Assembly: GCF_963082655.1 (NCBI RefSeq)
Contig: NC_081555.1
Coordinates: 149,412,517 to 149,476,516, forward strand
Length of the DNA stretch: 64,000 nucleotides
DNA from: Stomoxys calcitrans
Lineage: Eukaryota > Arthropoda > Insecta > Diptera > Muscidae
Direction: 5' to 3'
Below are positions 12,004-23,129 of this stretch, one piece after another (positions within the stretch are counted from its first letter, which is position 1; every line of letters starts with the position of its first letter). The notes under the pieces are model-generated. The model was not told the DNA's origin. It made no database searches and saw only the letters and a list, made by a program, of their open reading frames with translations. Made by a program: the position numbers and the translations under genes.

Positions 12004-12127
12004 TTTGTTGCTACTGTTTTGAAATAGCTGCGATATAAACCAATCTCCGGATTTGACTTTTTGAACCTCTAGAGAGAGCAATTTTCGACCGATTTGGCTG
12101 TGTACCTTGTTTTTTTCTGTTAAAATA
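12004..12127 (+). mobile_element. DINE-like B scrap
   Basis: One partial B/C-type unit (agctgcgatataaaccaatctcc, ttgaacctctagagag) between the A element and the MITE. Confidence 0.55.
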
Positions 12128-12364
12128 TTGGGTTGCCCAAAAAGTAATTGCGGATTTTTCATATAGTCGACGTTGACAAATTTTTTCACAGCTTGTGACT
12201 CTGTAATTGCATTCTTTCTTCTGTCAGTTATCAGCTGTTACTTTTAGCTTGCTTTAGAAAAAAAAGTGTAAAAAAAGTATATTTGATTAAAGTTCATTCT
12301 AAGTTGTATAAAAAATGCATTTACTTTCTTTTAAAAAATCCGCAATTACTTTTTGGGCAACCAA
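12128..12364 (+). mobile_element. mariner-type MITE, copy 1
   Basis: A 237-bp element with about 31-bp terminal inverted repeats starting TTGGGTTGCCCAAAAAGTAA, flanked by TA on both sides. The right end has one base deleted (GGGCAACCAA). It is too short to encode transposase. The TIR resembles mariner ends of the group that includes Hsmar1-like ...AAAAGTAATTGCGG; the group name is inferred. Confidence 0.9.
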
Positions 12365-13845
12365 TATTATTTTAATAAGAAATTTGATCAATTGAAAATT
12401 TTATTCAAATATGAATATGTAATTCAAGAAAATGTCGTTAGCATTTGAAAATTTTATTATAAACTCTCAGCAGAGGCAACACTGGCTTTTACCCACTTCA
12501 CTCAACCCTTTCAATTTTTAACCATCAAAGATACACTTTTTGGGTTTATGTTACAAAAATTGCTCACTTATTATTTAAAGGATGTCCGGGTTGGTTGCTT
12601 CGTGGGTTGGTTTGTTGGACTGCCATCATTCTCGGTGTCAGTCTGTCAGAGTATTCTACTCTGTGGCATCATTAAAAAATTACTTCAGTTCTATAAAATT
12701 TTTGAATGATTACTTTTTTTGTTTTTGTTGTTGCTTCTTTTTGCTTACCGGAAAATGAGAGAGGTGGAATGGTAGCGAAGAACAACAAAAAACATTTCTT
12801 TTTTGTATTCTCCTGTATTTCGAATACATATGACATAATCATACATTTGAAGGGACTTTAACAAATAATGACGACGAGTTTATGATGATGATAATAATAG
12901 CACAACAACAACGACAACAATAATAATAACTTTCACTTAAACAATAGAACACTGAGAGGTATAATCATCACCATTGTCCTCCTACCATCATTGTGTCATC
13001 AAATGCCGCTGACTGACTGACTGACTGACAGAGAGAAGTCAACTCATCCAGTTGACTCAGTTGCATTTGTTGAGTCGAAAGCCACAGAAACAAAGCGCCA
13101 CTGTTCAACAATGCCTGACAAAGGACGCTAAAGGGAGGTTAGCGACTAGCAGGCTGAATGATTTAGAATGCTAGGCTGCCTTGCCTGTCTGCTGCCTAAA
13201 GGACTCATTTGAGTTGATCACAAATACAAAACAATTTTTACCCGGCCTGCTTTTCAAATGATTTGTTTGCAGCAACAAACTCTCAAGCAAGCCGCATTGG
13301 AAACGTAGAAAGGAAATGATTACAATTTGTTTTTCCACAATTTTTTTTCTCTTTTTCATTCTAAATCGCCTCTCATTATTTGAATTGGTGATGGTAGATT
13401 AAGTTAGTCTCGCTGTTGGTCATATATGAATGAATGATTAAAATTTGAAATATTAGAAATTGAGTGTTAATATGAAAACTCCTCTAATAAACAGAAACGA
13501 ATCTCATTTTATTTTTTTTTCGGGACGAGCTTAATGAACGAAGAATTTTTGTTTGCAATGGAAAAGTCAAGCCAGAGGATAACACAACACCAACCATAGC
13601 ATGACGCCTTTCGACTCTTGGTTAAGGAAGTCTCATCGGATACCTTTTATGTGAAAGGGTCCCACTTTGGTACGGTGTACTTATATCGAATTCATTGCAA
13701 AAACGCATTTATGATATAGGAACGATACTAACCAAGTACCAAGTGCTCGACACATTGGTCTGCTAGCTGTTCTTTTTTTCAATCCAAGTGTTTGTGGTAG
13801 ATTTTTGTCCATACAACTACAATGACTTCCATGGTATACATATGT
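12365..13845. other. AT-rich spacer with simple repeats
   Basis: Host-like AT-rich DNA with runs such as (ACA)n near 12904 and TGAC-type repeats near 13008. No frame with a recognisable domain. The 13171-13359 minus frame is unsupported. Confidence 0.6.
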
Positions 13846-13869
13846 TTCCTTGCATCCTTCGGAAATTGT

Positions 13870-14000
13870 GTAAAAAGCTTCGAACATCAGACAACGGCAA
13901 GGGCTTCCACTGATGCTCCAAGTATCCGGGTTTGAGTCCTGGCCGGACTCCGCCCAATTTAGTTTAGGAAGTTTTTTTGCCTGTTAATGCGAAGATAATT
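13870..14000 (+). repeat. Possible tRNA-like SINE, family 2
   Basis: The block CGAACATCAGACAACGGCAA ... GGGTTTGAGTCCTGGCCGGA contains a B-box-like GGTTTGAGTCC and recurs at 18926-19038 with the same downstream TTTTTTGCCTGTTNANGCGA. It is a repeated unit, possibly tRNA-derived. The A box is not convincing. Confidence 0.5.
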
Positions 14001-14004
14001 TGTA

Positions 14005-14097
14005 TTCCCACTAGCATAGGAATGGGGGTATACTAATCTAGCCATTCCGTGTGCAACACCTCGAAATATTGATCTGTGGATCACCTCGACATTCTAT
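14005..14097 (+). mobile_element. DINE-like 5' terminus fragment
   Basis: Contains AATGGGGGTATACTAATCTA, cattccgtgtgcaacacctcgaaatatt, which matches the start of B/C copies read in plus orientation. It is cut by the MITE at 14099. Confidence 0.65.
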
Positions 14098-14239
14098 TGG
14101 GTTGCCCAAAAAGTAATTGCGGATTTTTCATATAGTCGGCGTTGACAAATTTTTTCACACCTTGTGACTCTGTAATTGCATTCTTTCTTCTGTCAGTTAT
14201 CAGCTGTTACTTTTAGCTTGCTTTAGAAAAAAAGTATAA

Positions 14240-14450
14240 AACAAGTAAAAAGCCATTAAGTTCGGCCAGGCCGAACTTTGGATACCCACCTCCTCGGGTC
14301 TATACGTAATACCCTTCGCCACAATACCGTGAAAATTGTATAACTAAAGCACCCAAATTCGGCACAGACATTGAGTGGTCTAATAAATAGAAGTCAATGT
14401 TCAATTTTTGTAGAACAAAACACAACAAAAATAGCAGCTTCTTATATATA
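14240..14450 (-). mobile_element. DINE-like A, hairpin-end fragment inside MITE
   Basis: Begins ACAAGTAAAAAGCCATTAAG, palindrome TTCGGCCAGGCCGAA, GATACCCACCTCCTCGGGTC. It is cut after about 210 bp by the hairpin end of a B element. No other part of this A copy is found to the right of the B element. Confidence 0.82.
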
Positions 14451-15766
14451 ACAAGTAAAAGCGTGCTAAGTTCGGCCGGGCCGAATCTTATATACCCTCC
14501 ACCATGGATCGCATTAGTCGAGTTCTTTTCCCGGCATCTCTTCTTAGGCAAAACAGGATGTAAGAAAAGATTTGCTCTGCTATTAAAACGATATCAAGAT
14601 ATGGTCCGGTTCGGACCACAATTAAATTATATGTTGGAGACCTGTGTAAAATGTCAGCCAATTCGAATAAGAATTGCGCCCTTTGGGGGCTCAAGAAGTA
14701 AAATAGAGAGATCGATTTATATGGGATCTGTAACGGGCTATAGACCGATTCAGACCATAATAAACACGTTTGTTGATGGTCATGAGAGGATCCGTCGTAC
14801 AAAATTTCAGGCATATCGGATAATAATTGCGACCTCTAGGGGTCAAGAAGTCAAGATCCCAGATCGGTTTATATAACAGCTATATCAGGTTATGGACCGA
14901 TTTCAACCATACTTGGCACAGTTGTTGGATATCATGACGAAATACTTCGTGCAAAAATTCATTCAAATCGGATAAGAATTGTGCCCTCTAGAGGCTCAAG
15001 AAGTCAAGACCCAAGATCGGTTTATATGGCAGCTATATCAGGTTATGGACCGATTTAAACAATACTTGGCACAGTTGTTGGGTATCATAACAAAACACGT
15101 CGTGCGAAATTCCATTCCATTCGGATAAGAATTGCGCCCTCTAGAGGCTCAAGAAGTCAAGACCCAAGATCGGTTTATATGGCAGCTATTTCAGGTTATG
15201 GGCCGATTTGAACTATACTTGGCACAGTTGTTGGATATCATAACAAAACAAGTCGTGCAAAATTTCATTCCAATCGGATAAAAATTGCGCACTCTAGAGG
15301 CTCAAGAAGTCAAGACCCCAGATCGGTTTATATGACAGCTATATCAGGTTATGGACCGATTTGAACCATACTTAGCACAGTTGTTGGATATCATAACAAA
15401 ACACGTCGTACAAAATTTCATTCCAATCGGATAAGAATTGCGCACTCTAGAGGCTCAAGAAGTCAAGACCCAAGATCGGTTTATATGGCAGCTATATCAA
15501 AACATGGACCGATATGGCCCATTTACAATACCAACAGACTTACACTAATAAGAAGTATTTGTGCAAAATTTCAAATGGCTAGCTTTACTCCTTCGGAAGT
15601 TAGCGTGCTTTCGACAGACAGACGGACGGACGGACATGGCTAGATCGACATAAAATTTCACGACTATCAAGAATATATATACTTTATGGGGTCTCAGACG
15701 AATATTTCGAGTAGTTACAAACAGAATGACGAATTTAGTATACCCCCATCTTATGGTGGAGGGTAT
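14451..15766 (-). mobile_element. DINE-like subfamily B, complete young copy
   Basis: Both ends are clean: AACAAGTAAAAGCGTGCTAA with the exact palindrome TTCGGCCGGGCCGAA and TATACCCTCCACCATGG on the left, and CATCTTATGGTGGAGGGTAT on the right. It contains seven to eight 153-bp units and a short GACGGACGGAC tract. It is almost identical by eye over long stretches to the copy at 24837-26173, indicating recent mobilisation. Confidence 0.88.
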
Positions 15767-15861
15767 TAAAAGTATATTTGATTAAAGTTCATTCGAAGTT
15801 TTATTAAAAATTCATTTACTTTCTTTTAAAAAATCCGCAATTCTTTTTTGGGCAACCAATA

Positions 15862-17515
15862 AGTCGATCTAGACATGTCCTTCCGTCCGACCGTCAGTCC
15901 CTACGTACGTCCCTCGAAATCACGATAGCGGTCGAACGTGTAAAAATAGTCGCTTGAAATTTTGCACAGATTTTTCTCATTGACTTAGGTCATTGGGGAT
16001 AGCTGATGGATCATATCGGTTCAAATTTGGATATAGCCCCCATATAAACTGATCCCCGGATTTGACCTATTGAGCCCCTGTATGCCTCAATCTTCATCCG
16101 ATTTGACTGAAATTTGAAACAAAGGCTTCTGTTATGACTTCCAGCATCCATTCCAAATACGATCCCAGTTGGTCGTTTAACATATACAGCCCCCATATAA
16201 ACCGATTCCCGGATTTGACTTCTTGTGCCCCTAGAAACTTTAAATTTCATTCGAACATGGGTGAATTTTGGAACAAGGATTTCTGTTATAACTTCCAACA
16301 TCCATGCTAAGTACGATCCTAGACGGTCTATAAAGTGATAAAGCCCCCATTGAAACCGATCCCTGGATTAGACTTCTTGAGCCCCTAGAAACTTTAATTT
16401 TCATCCGATTTGGCTGAAATTCGGAACAAGGATTTCTGTTATGACTTCCAATATGCATGATCTTAGTAGGTCTTCAAACAAGCTAGCCGCTTGAAATTTT
16501 GCTTAGATTCTTCTCATTGACTCAGGTGATTGGGGATTTGGGGATAGCGGGTGGATCATATCGGTTCAGATTTGGATATAGCCCCCATTGAAACCGATCC
16601 CCCGATTTTAATTTTTGAGCACCTACTAGCTTCAACTTTCATCCGATTTGGCCAAACTTTGAAACAAAGGCTTGTACTTTGACTTTCAGCATCCATGCCA
16701 AGTATGATCTTAGTTGGTCGTTGAACATATACAGGCCACATATAAACCGATTCCCGGATTACACTTCTTGAGCCCCTAGAAACTTTTTTCATGCGAATAT
16801 GGGTGAATTTTGGAACAACGACTTCTGTTATAACTTCCAACATCCATGATAAGTACGATCCTAGTCGGTCCATAAACTGATAAAGCCCCCATTGAAACCG
16901 ATCCCCGGATTTGATTTCTTGAGCCCCTAGAAACTTTAATTTTTATCCGAACATGGGTGAATTTTGGAACAAGGACTTATGTTATGACTTCCAAAATCAA
17001 TGTCAAATACAATGCTGGTGGATCCATAAACTGATATAGCCCCCATATAAACCGATCCCCGGATTTGACCTTTTGAGCCCTAAGAAGCCTAAATTTTCAT
17101 CCGATTTGGCTAAAATTCGGAACAAGAATTTCTGTATGACTCACAAAATGCATGATCTTAATCGGTCTTCAAACAGATATAGCCCCTTTATAAACCGATA
17201 CCCGGATTTGACATCTTGAGGTCCTAGAAGCCTCAATTTTCATTCGATTTTGCTGAAATTTGGAACAAAGGCTTCTGTTATGACTTCCAACATGCATGAT
17301 CTTAGTCGATCTTTAAACAGATATAGCCTCCATATAAACCGATTCACGGTTTGATATCTTGTGCTCCTAGAAGCCTCAATTTTCATCCAACTTTGCTGAA
17401 GTTGGGAGGAAAAACTTGTATTATGACTTTCAATATCCATGCCAAGTACAATCCTAACGAGTCTATAATACTGATAAAGCCCCATATAAATCTAAATTTT
17501 CACCCGATTTGGTTG
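15862..17515 (+). mobile_element. DINE-like subfamily C array
   Basis: About nine units with the C signature AGCCCCCATATAAACCGAT, GGATTTGACTTCTTGAGCCC and CTTCTGTTATGACTTCCA. Spacings between the agcccccat motifs at 16035, 16188 and 16342 are 153-154 bp. The left edge contains the conserved leader (gtcgatctagacatgtccttccgtccg). Both termini are absent. Confidence 0.75.
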
Positions 17516-18551
17516 AAATTTGATGCGAAAACTAATTTCATCATTCTGTTTGTAACACCTCGAAATATGCGTCTAAGACCCCATAAAGTTTATATACTCT
17601 TGATCTTCATGACATTTTAAGTCGATCTAGCCATGTCCGTCCGTCTGTCCGTCCGTCCGTTCGTCCGTCTATCCGTCCGCCCGTCCGTCCCTCTGTCTGT
17701 CAAAAGCACGCTAACTTTCAAAAGAGTGAATCTAGGCGCTTGAAATTTTGCACAAATACTTCTTATTAGTAAAGGTCGGTTAGGATTATAAATGGGCCAC
17801 ACCGGTTCATGTTTTGATAGAGCTGCCATATAAACCGATCTGGGGTCTTGACTTCTTGAGCCACTAGAGGGCGCAATTCTTATCCGATTGAGCTGAAATT
17901 TTGCACAAAGTGTTTTGTTATGACTTTCAACAACTGTGCTAAGAATAGTTGAAATCGGTCCATAACCTGATATAGCTGCCATATAAACCGATCTGGGGTC
18001 TTGATTTCTTGAGCCACTAGAGGGCGCAATTATTATTCGATTTAGCTGAAATTTTGCATGAGATGTTTTCTTATGACTTTCAACAACTGTGCTAAGAATA
18101 GTTGAAATCGGCCCATAACCTGATATAGCTGTCATATAAACCGATCTTGGGTCTTGACTTTTTGAGCCTCTAGAGTTCGCAATTATTATCAGATTTACCT
18201 GAACGACGGATCCTCTCGTGACCATCAACATACGTGCTTATTATGGTCTAAATCGGTCTATAGCCTGATACAGCTCCCATATAAATCGATTTCTCTATTT
18301 TACTTTTTGAGCCCCCAAAGGGTGCAATTCTTATTAGAATTGGCTGACATTTTACACAGGTCTCCAATATATAATTTGGTTGTGGTCCAAACCGGACCAT
18401 ATCTTGATATCGCTCTAATAGCAGAGCAAATCTTCTCTTACATCCTTTTTTGCCTAAGAAGAGATACCGGGAAAAGAACTCGACAAATGCGATCCATGGT
18501 GTAGGGTATATAATACTCGGCCCGGCCGAACTTAGCACGCTTTTACTTGTT
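17516..18551 (+). mobile_element. DINE-like subfamily B
   Basis: Leader with CATTCTGTTTGTAACACC, cgaaatatgcgtctaagaccccataaag, and a CGTCCGTCTGTCCGTC tract at 17639-17702. B units follow and then the hairpin end CCATGGTGTAGGGTATATAA, CTCGGCCCGGCCGAACTTAG, CACGCTTTTACTTGTTA. The outer 5' inverted repeat is missing where it fuses to C. Confidence 0.82.
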
Positions 18552-18870
18552 ACTATTCCTTTGTTTCTCATAGATTTCCGGGGACTGGTTACAGGCCCAG
18601 CGCCCCAACCGCATGGGTTTTGTGGGATTGCATATGTATCCCTCGTGGTGCGATCCGCTTGCTCCAAGATCCGTCACTCGCCTCCAGCTCCCCTAATCTG
18701 GGAGCAGACGCCGATGTTGGCCATTCGCTATTTCAAGGCGCCAATAACTCGCCTTGTCATATCGAGTATCATTGGCACTCTCTATTTAATTAAGAGCCAG
18801 TGCCACCTGACTTCTCACTGAAACTCTCCTCTCGAAAATCCAGAGGAGACTGGACTGAAATGACTGGTGA
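18552..18870 (+). repeat. Dispersed repeat R, copy 1
   Basis: Shares CCAACCGCATGGGTTT, TTGCTCCAAGATCCG, GAGCAGACGC, TGTTGGCCATT, AAGGCGCCAATAACTCG and AAGAGCCAGTGCCACCTGAC with copies at 37940, 60880 and 61285. It has no RT motif, no terminal repeat and no tRNA boxes that I can see. Unclassified. Confidence 0.6.
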
Positions 18871-18925
18871 TATGACCAAATATTTGTGTCTGTAGGGTTG
18901 AATTTACCCCAAACATCCTGCAGGG

Positions 18926-19038
18926 TAGCTTCGAACGCTAGACAACGACAAGAGCTCTCCCCAATGCTCCGAGTAGCGGCCAGTCTCCGCCGAATTTTAT
19001 TTATCAAGTTTTTTGCCTGTTGAGGCGAAGATAATTTT
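18926..19038 (+). repeat. Possible SINE family 2, second copy
   Basis: Aligns by eye with 13876-14000 (TTCGAACGCTAGACAACGAC ... TTTTTTGCCTGTTGAGGCGA). The B-box area is reduced to gtagcggccagtctccgcc. Repeated but of uncertain class. Confidence 0.45.
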
Positions 19039-19188
19039 TATGTTATGATTCTCATTTTATTTCTCTTTTGAGACGAGCTTAATGATCTGCTCCAAATATT
19101 CACTCAATATCATGCCTTAATTGAAGACCCATTATAACCAATAGACGGATGACAATTTCTAGGTCGTCAAAGAATTATAAGACGATCA

Positions 19189-19515
19189 AGGCCACCGTAG
19201 AACAGAGGTTAGCATGTCCGCCTATGACGCTGAACGCCCGGTTCGAACCCTGGCGAGACCACCAGAAAAAAAAAACATATTTCAGCGGTGGTTTTCTCCT
19301 CCTAATGCTGGCAACATTTGTGAAGTACTATGCCATGTAAAAACTTCTCTCCAAAGAGGTGTCACACTGCGGCACTCCGTTCGAACTCAGGAAGACTCAA
19401 AAGGAGGCCCCTTATCTGATCTTAAACTCGAATCGGACTGCACTCATTGATATGAAAGAAATTAGTCCCTGTTCCCCTAATGTTCATGGGTAAAATTTGC
19501 ATTTGCAAGAATTTC
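19189..19515 (+). mobile_element. tRNA-derived SINE, family 1, near full length
   Basis: Starts AGGCCACCGTAGAACAGAGG, B box GGTTCGAACCC, an A10 run, and the full body through TGCACTCATTGATATGAAAG, TAGTCCCTGTTCCCCTAATG and GTAAAATTTGCATTTGCAAG. This is the longest copy here and suggests a unit of about 320 bp. Confidence 0.85.
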
Positions 19516-19998
19516 CATACATGATAAGATCGTAAATTAATATTTCCATGTGTTCCATATGGTGGCGGGTATAAATAATAAATTTCTAGTTATAAGTGTT
19601 CTTTTAGCATGACTTCAATTCGTCCAGCTCACCTTTGTATTTATTAAATATTTTGAAACTATTCTCTCCTCTCTTTTTCACTAAAACTAGGACAAAACGG
19701 TTCTTATTTACAATGATTCTTGGAATTTCATGATGAAATGTAAAAAATGGAAACGATGTCACTCTGTGATCCCTATGAACTCCCCCTGACTTCCACTGGA
19801 CATTTGCTCACGACGCACTGCGGTGGAAATGTTGGGAAAAACCGCAAATATTGTTTTTCATTAAAAGCTAAAACTGAACATTGAAAAATGAAACAGAAAC
19901 AAAAATAAAGGAAACAACAACAGCAACAAGAATACATAGAATGGCATGCATTGTGCGACAATAAATGGGGAAAATCGAAAAAGAAAAGAATGAAATAA
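19516..19998. other. AT-rich spacer
   Basis: No domain-bearing frame. The minus frame 19773-20090 runs into a DINE end and is not credible. Confidence 0.6.
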
Positions 19999-20283
19999 CA
20001 AATAAAAGCGTGTTTAGTTCGGCAGGGCCGAATCTTATAAATCCTCCACCATGGATTGCATTTGTCACTGTATCTCTTTTTTTTTGGCAAACAAATAATA
20101 ATGGATAAAAATGGTTATGCTATTGGAGACATAGCAGTTTATGAACCGATTCGGGTCAAACTTGGTTGGAGACCAAAGTAGAAGTCAAATCGGATACGAA
20201 TAGGGACCAATTCGGAATAGGGACCAAATAGGAGTTCATGAAAATCGCGAGATCGGTTTATATGGGAGTTATATCAGGTTATG
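19999..20283 (-). mobile_element. DINE-like B, hairpin-end fragment
   Basis: ACAAATAAAAGCGTGTTTAG, palindrome TTCGGCAGGGCCGAA, ATCCTCCACCATGGATTGCA, then about one unit, cut by the SINE at 20284. The downstream B sequence is in the opposite orientation. Confidence 0.78.
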
Positions 20284-20518
20284 GAGGCCACCATAGCGCA
20301 GAGGTTAGCTAGTCCGCCAATGACGCTGAACGCCTGGGTTCGAATCCTGCCGAGACCATCAGAAAAAATTTTCAGCAGTGGTTTTCCTTTCCTAATGCTG
20401 GCAACATTTGTGAGGTACTATGCCATGTAAAACTTATCTCGAAAGAGGTATCGCACTGCGGCAAGACGTTCGGACTCACCTATAAAAAGAAGGCCCCTTA
20501 TCACTGAGCTTGAACTTG
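20284..20518 (+). mobile_element. tRNA-derived SINE, family 1
   Basis: GGAGGCCACCATAGCGCAGA, GGTTAGC, B box GGTTCGAATCC, then the body to GAACTTGAATC. It stops before the GGACTGCACT motif and is followed by a TCCGTCCG tract. It sits at the switch between a B(-) and a B(+) element. Confidence 0.82.
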
Positions 20519-21541
20519 AATCCGTCCGTCCGTCTGTCCATCCGACCGTCCGTTTGTCCGTCCGTCTGTCTGCCGAAAGCACTCTAACTTTCGATGGACT
20601 TAAGCTAGCCGCTTGAAATTTTGCACAAATACTTTTTATTTGTGTAGGTCGGTTAGGATTGTAAATGGACCATATCGGTTCATGTTTTGATAAAGCTGTC
20701 ATATAAGCCGATCTGGAATCTTCACTCCTTGACCCACTACAAGGCCCAATTTTCATTCGAGTTGGCTGAAATTTTGCATGAGGTGTTTTGTTATGATTTC
20801 CAATAACTGTGCCAAGTAAGGGTGAAATCGATGCATTATCTCATATATAGCTGTCATATAAACCGATCTGGGGTCTTCACTTCTTGAGCCTTTAGAGGGC
20901 GCTAATTCTATCTGATTTCACTAAAATTTTGCACGACGTGTTTCGTTATGACTTTCAACAACTGTGCAAAGTATGGTTCAAATCGATGCATTACCTGATA
21001 TAGCTGTCATATAAACCGATCTGGCATCTTGACTTCTTGAGCCTCTATAGGGCGTAATTATCATCTGATTTGTGTGAAATTTTGTACAACGGCTTCCCCC
21101 ATAACCTTCAACATACAGCTCCCCTATAAGACGATCACCCTATTTTACTTTTTGACCCCCTAAAGGGCGAAATCCTTATTCGATTTCAATGAAATTTTAC
21201 ACAATGACTACTGTGGTCTCCAACATTCATTCCATAATGGTCCCAATTGGACCATAATTTGATATATGGGTTGCCCAAAAAATAATTGCGGATTTTTCAT
21301 ATAGTCGGCGTTGACAAATTTTATCACAGCTTGTGACTCTGTAATTGCATTCTTTCTTCTGTCAGTTATCAGCTGTTACTTTTAGCTTGCTTTAGAAAAA
21401 AAGTGTAAAAAAGGTATATATTTGATTAAAATTCATTCTAAGTTTTATTAAAAATGCATTTACTTTCTTTTAAAAAATCCGCAATTACTTTTTGGGTAAC
21501 CCAATAGCTCCAATAGCATAGCAATTATTTTCTTTCATCCT
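20519..21541 (+). mobile_element. DINE-like B, interrupted by a MITE
   Basis: Starts in TCCGTCCGTCCGTCTGTCC, then GCCGAAAGCAC and about four units. It resumes for about 37 bp after the MITE (21505-21541, ctccaatagcatagcaatt) and is then cut by the 5' end of an A element. Confidence 0.75.
21267..21504 (+). mobile_element. mariner-type MITE, copy 3
   Basis: TA-flanked. The left end is shortened by one T (TGGGTTGCCCAAAAAATAAT) and the right end is TTTTTGGGTAACCCAA. The body is the same as in copy 1. Confidence 0.9.
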
Positions 21542-22478
21542 TTTTATACCCACCCGCGTAGGTTAGGGGGTATGTTCATTTAGTCATTCCGTTTGCAACA
21601 CATCGAAATATCAATTTCCGACCCTACAAAATGTATATATTTCGGATCGTCGTAAAATTCCGAGACGATTTAACAATGTCCATGTGTCTGTCCGTATATC
21701 CATCTATCCGTCTGTCCGCCGTCTGTTGTAATCACTCAAAAGCCTTCAAAAATTGAAATATTGAGCTGAAATTTGGCACAGATACGTCTTTTTGATTTAC
21801 GCTGGATAAGTTCTTGAACGGGCCAAATCGGACCATATTTGGATATAGCTGCTATATAGATCGATTTTCCGATAAAGGGTCTAATGCCCAAAAAAATTTA
21901 TTTTTCATCCGATTTCGCTGAAATTTGGTTATCGGTATATATCCCGATATAGCTCTCATATAAACCGATCTCCCTATCTGCCATCTGAAGATGGGCTATA
22001 TCGGATTTTGTCTATATAAAACCCCACATAAACTGATCTAACTAATATTTAAGATCATGGGCCCATAAATGGAGCATTTTCTCAACTTTCGTACCGAATA
22101 AGGTCCAGATCGTGCCCTATACGGTTCAGATTGGTCAATAATTGGATAGAGCTTTCATATATATCGATCACCCGATTGAAGGTCTAAGGCACATTTATTA
22201 CCCAATTTCGCTGAATTTTGCTTCAATGCCCTACACATCTTAAATATGGTGTAGATCAGACTATATTAGTGGAAGTCAACGTAGCGCTACACACCTGGGT
22301 TCGTATCATGGCGAGACCATCGGAAAAAATGTTCAGCGGTGGTTTTCCCCTCCTAATGCTGGCAACATTTGTGAGGTACTATGCCATGTAAAACTTCCCT
22401 GCAAAGAGGTGTCGCACTGCGGCACGCCGTTCGTTCCAAAGTTCAGCCCGGCCGAATTTAATGCGTTTTTGCTTGTTA
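21542..22478 (+). mobile_element. DINE-like subfamily A with SINE inside
   Basis: The 5' inverted-repeat end is diverged: TTTATACCCACCCGCGTAGG, TTAGGGGGTATG. It has the leader with CATTCCGTTTGCAACACATC, the motif TGTCCGTATATCCATCTATC, three units, a SINE (22271-22434), then the hairpin end AAGTTCAGCCCGGCCGAATT, TAATGCGTTTTTGCTTGTTA. Confidence 0.8.
22271..22434 (+). mobile_element. tRNA-derived SINE, family 1, internally deleted
   Basis: GTAGCGC joins almost directly to CACCTGGGTTCGTATCATGG, so the DNA between A and B boxes is lost. The body runs to GCACTGCGGCACGCCGTTCG and stops. Confidence 0.8.
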
Positions 22479-23129
22479 TTTTGTAGAATTAGTTTCAATC
22501 AATTCCTACAATGTCATTTCGTAGATTTCCTCAACATTTTACTCCAAAAAACTGTTCAATGTTCTATCATTAAAAAATCTTTCAACAATGGAAAGTTTTA
22601 AATTAAATTGTCCTGCTGTTACTTTAAAATCCCTCCATTCTGTCATTATAATAAAAACATCATGCACTTTATTAACACAATGAAAAACTCAATTACAATA
22701 CATAACAAAAAAATAGTAAGCAAAAAACTTTAGAACTCTGCATAAAACATAAACAACAACTATTTTTAATACTTCTTGTCAGAAAAGAAAGATTCCCTAT
22801 TGAAATGTACAAACTTTGCCTGTGGAGAGAAGCTATTCAATGACATACTCGGCTGTAAGGGTACAAAATTTCCAAATAAAAGAATTCAGTTTCACACACA
22901 CACATAAGTCAAGTAAAAAAATGTAATTTAACTTTAATTTGTGGTTAATTCATATAATAAGAGTGTAAGAATATGCCCCTTTTCAAGGACCAGAAAATAA
23001 GGACAAAAGACATGAAGCCAGTTTATAGAATTAAGCTAATTTCCAAAGAGGCAAGGGAGTGGTGGCCCAAATCACATTCAAAAACTTTTCATGGTCATAC
23101 CCAAAAGAACACGAAGGCAACTACATTAG
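22479..23129. other. AT-rich spacer
   Basis: Nothing recognisable. The plus frame 22973-23173 runs into the B element and has no domain. Confidence 0.55.

Larger units (their letters stand above)
14099..15861 (+). mobile_element. mariner-type MITE, copy 2, split by 1.5 kb insertion
   Basis: The left half (14099-14239) starts TTGGGTTGCCC and runs to GCTTTAGAAAAAAAGTATAAA. The right half (15767-15861) resumes AAAAGTATATTTGATT and ends TTTTGGGCAACCAA. Together they equal one 237-bp copy. The intervening DNA is an A hairpin-end piece followed by a B element. The insertion point is an A run in the intact copies. Confidence 0.88.
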
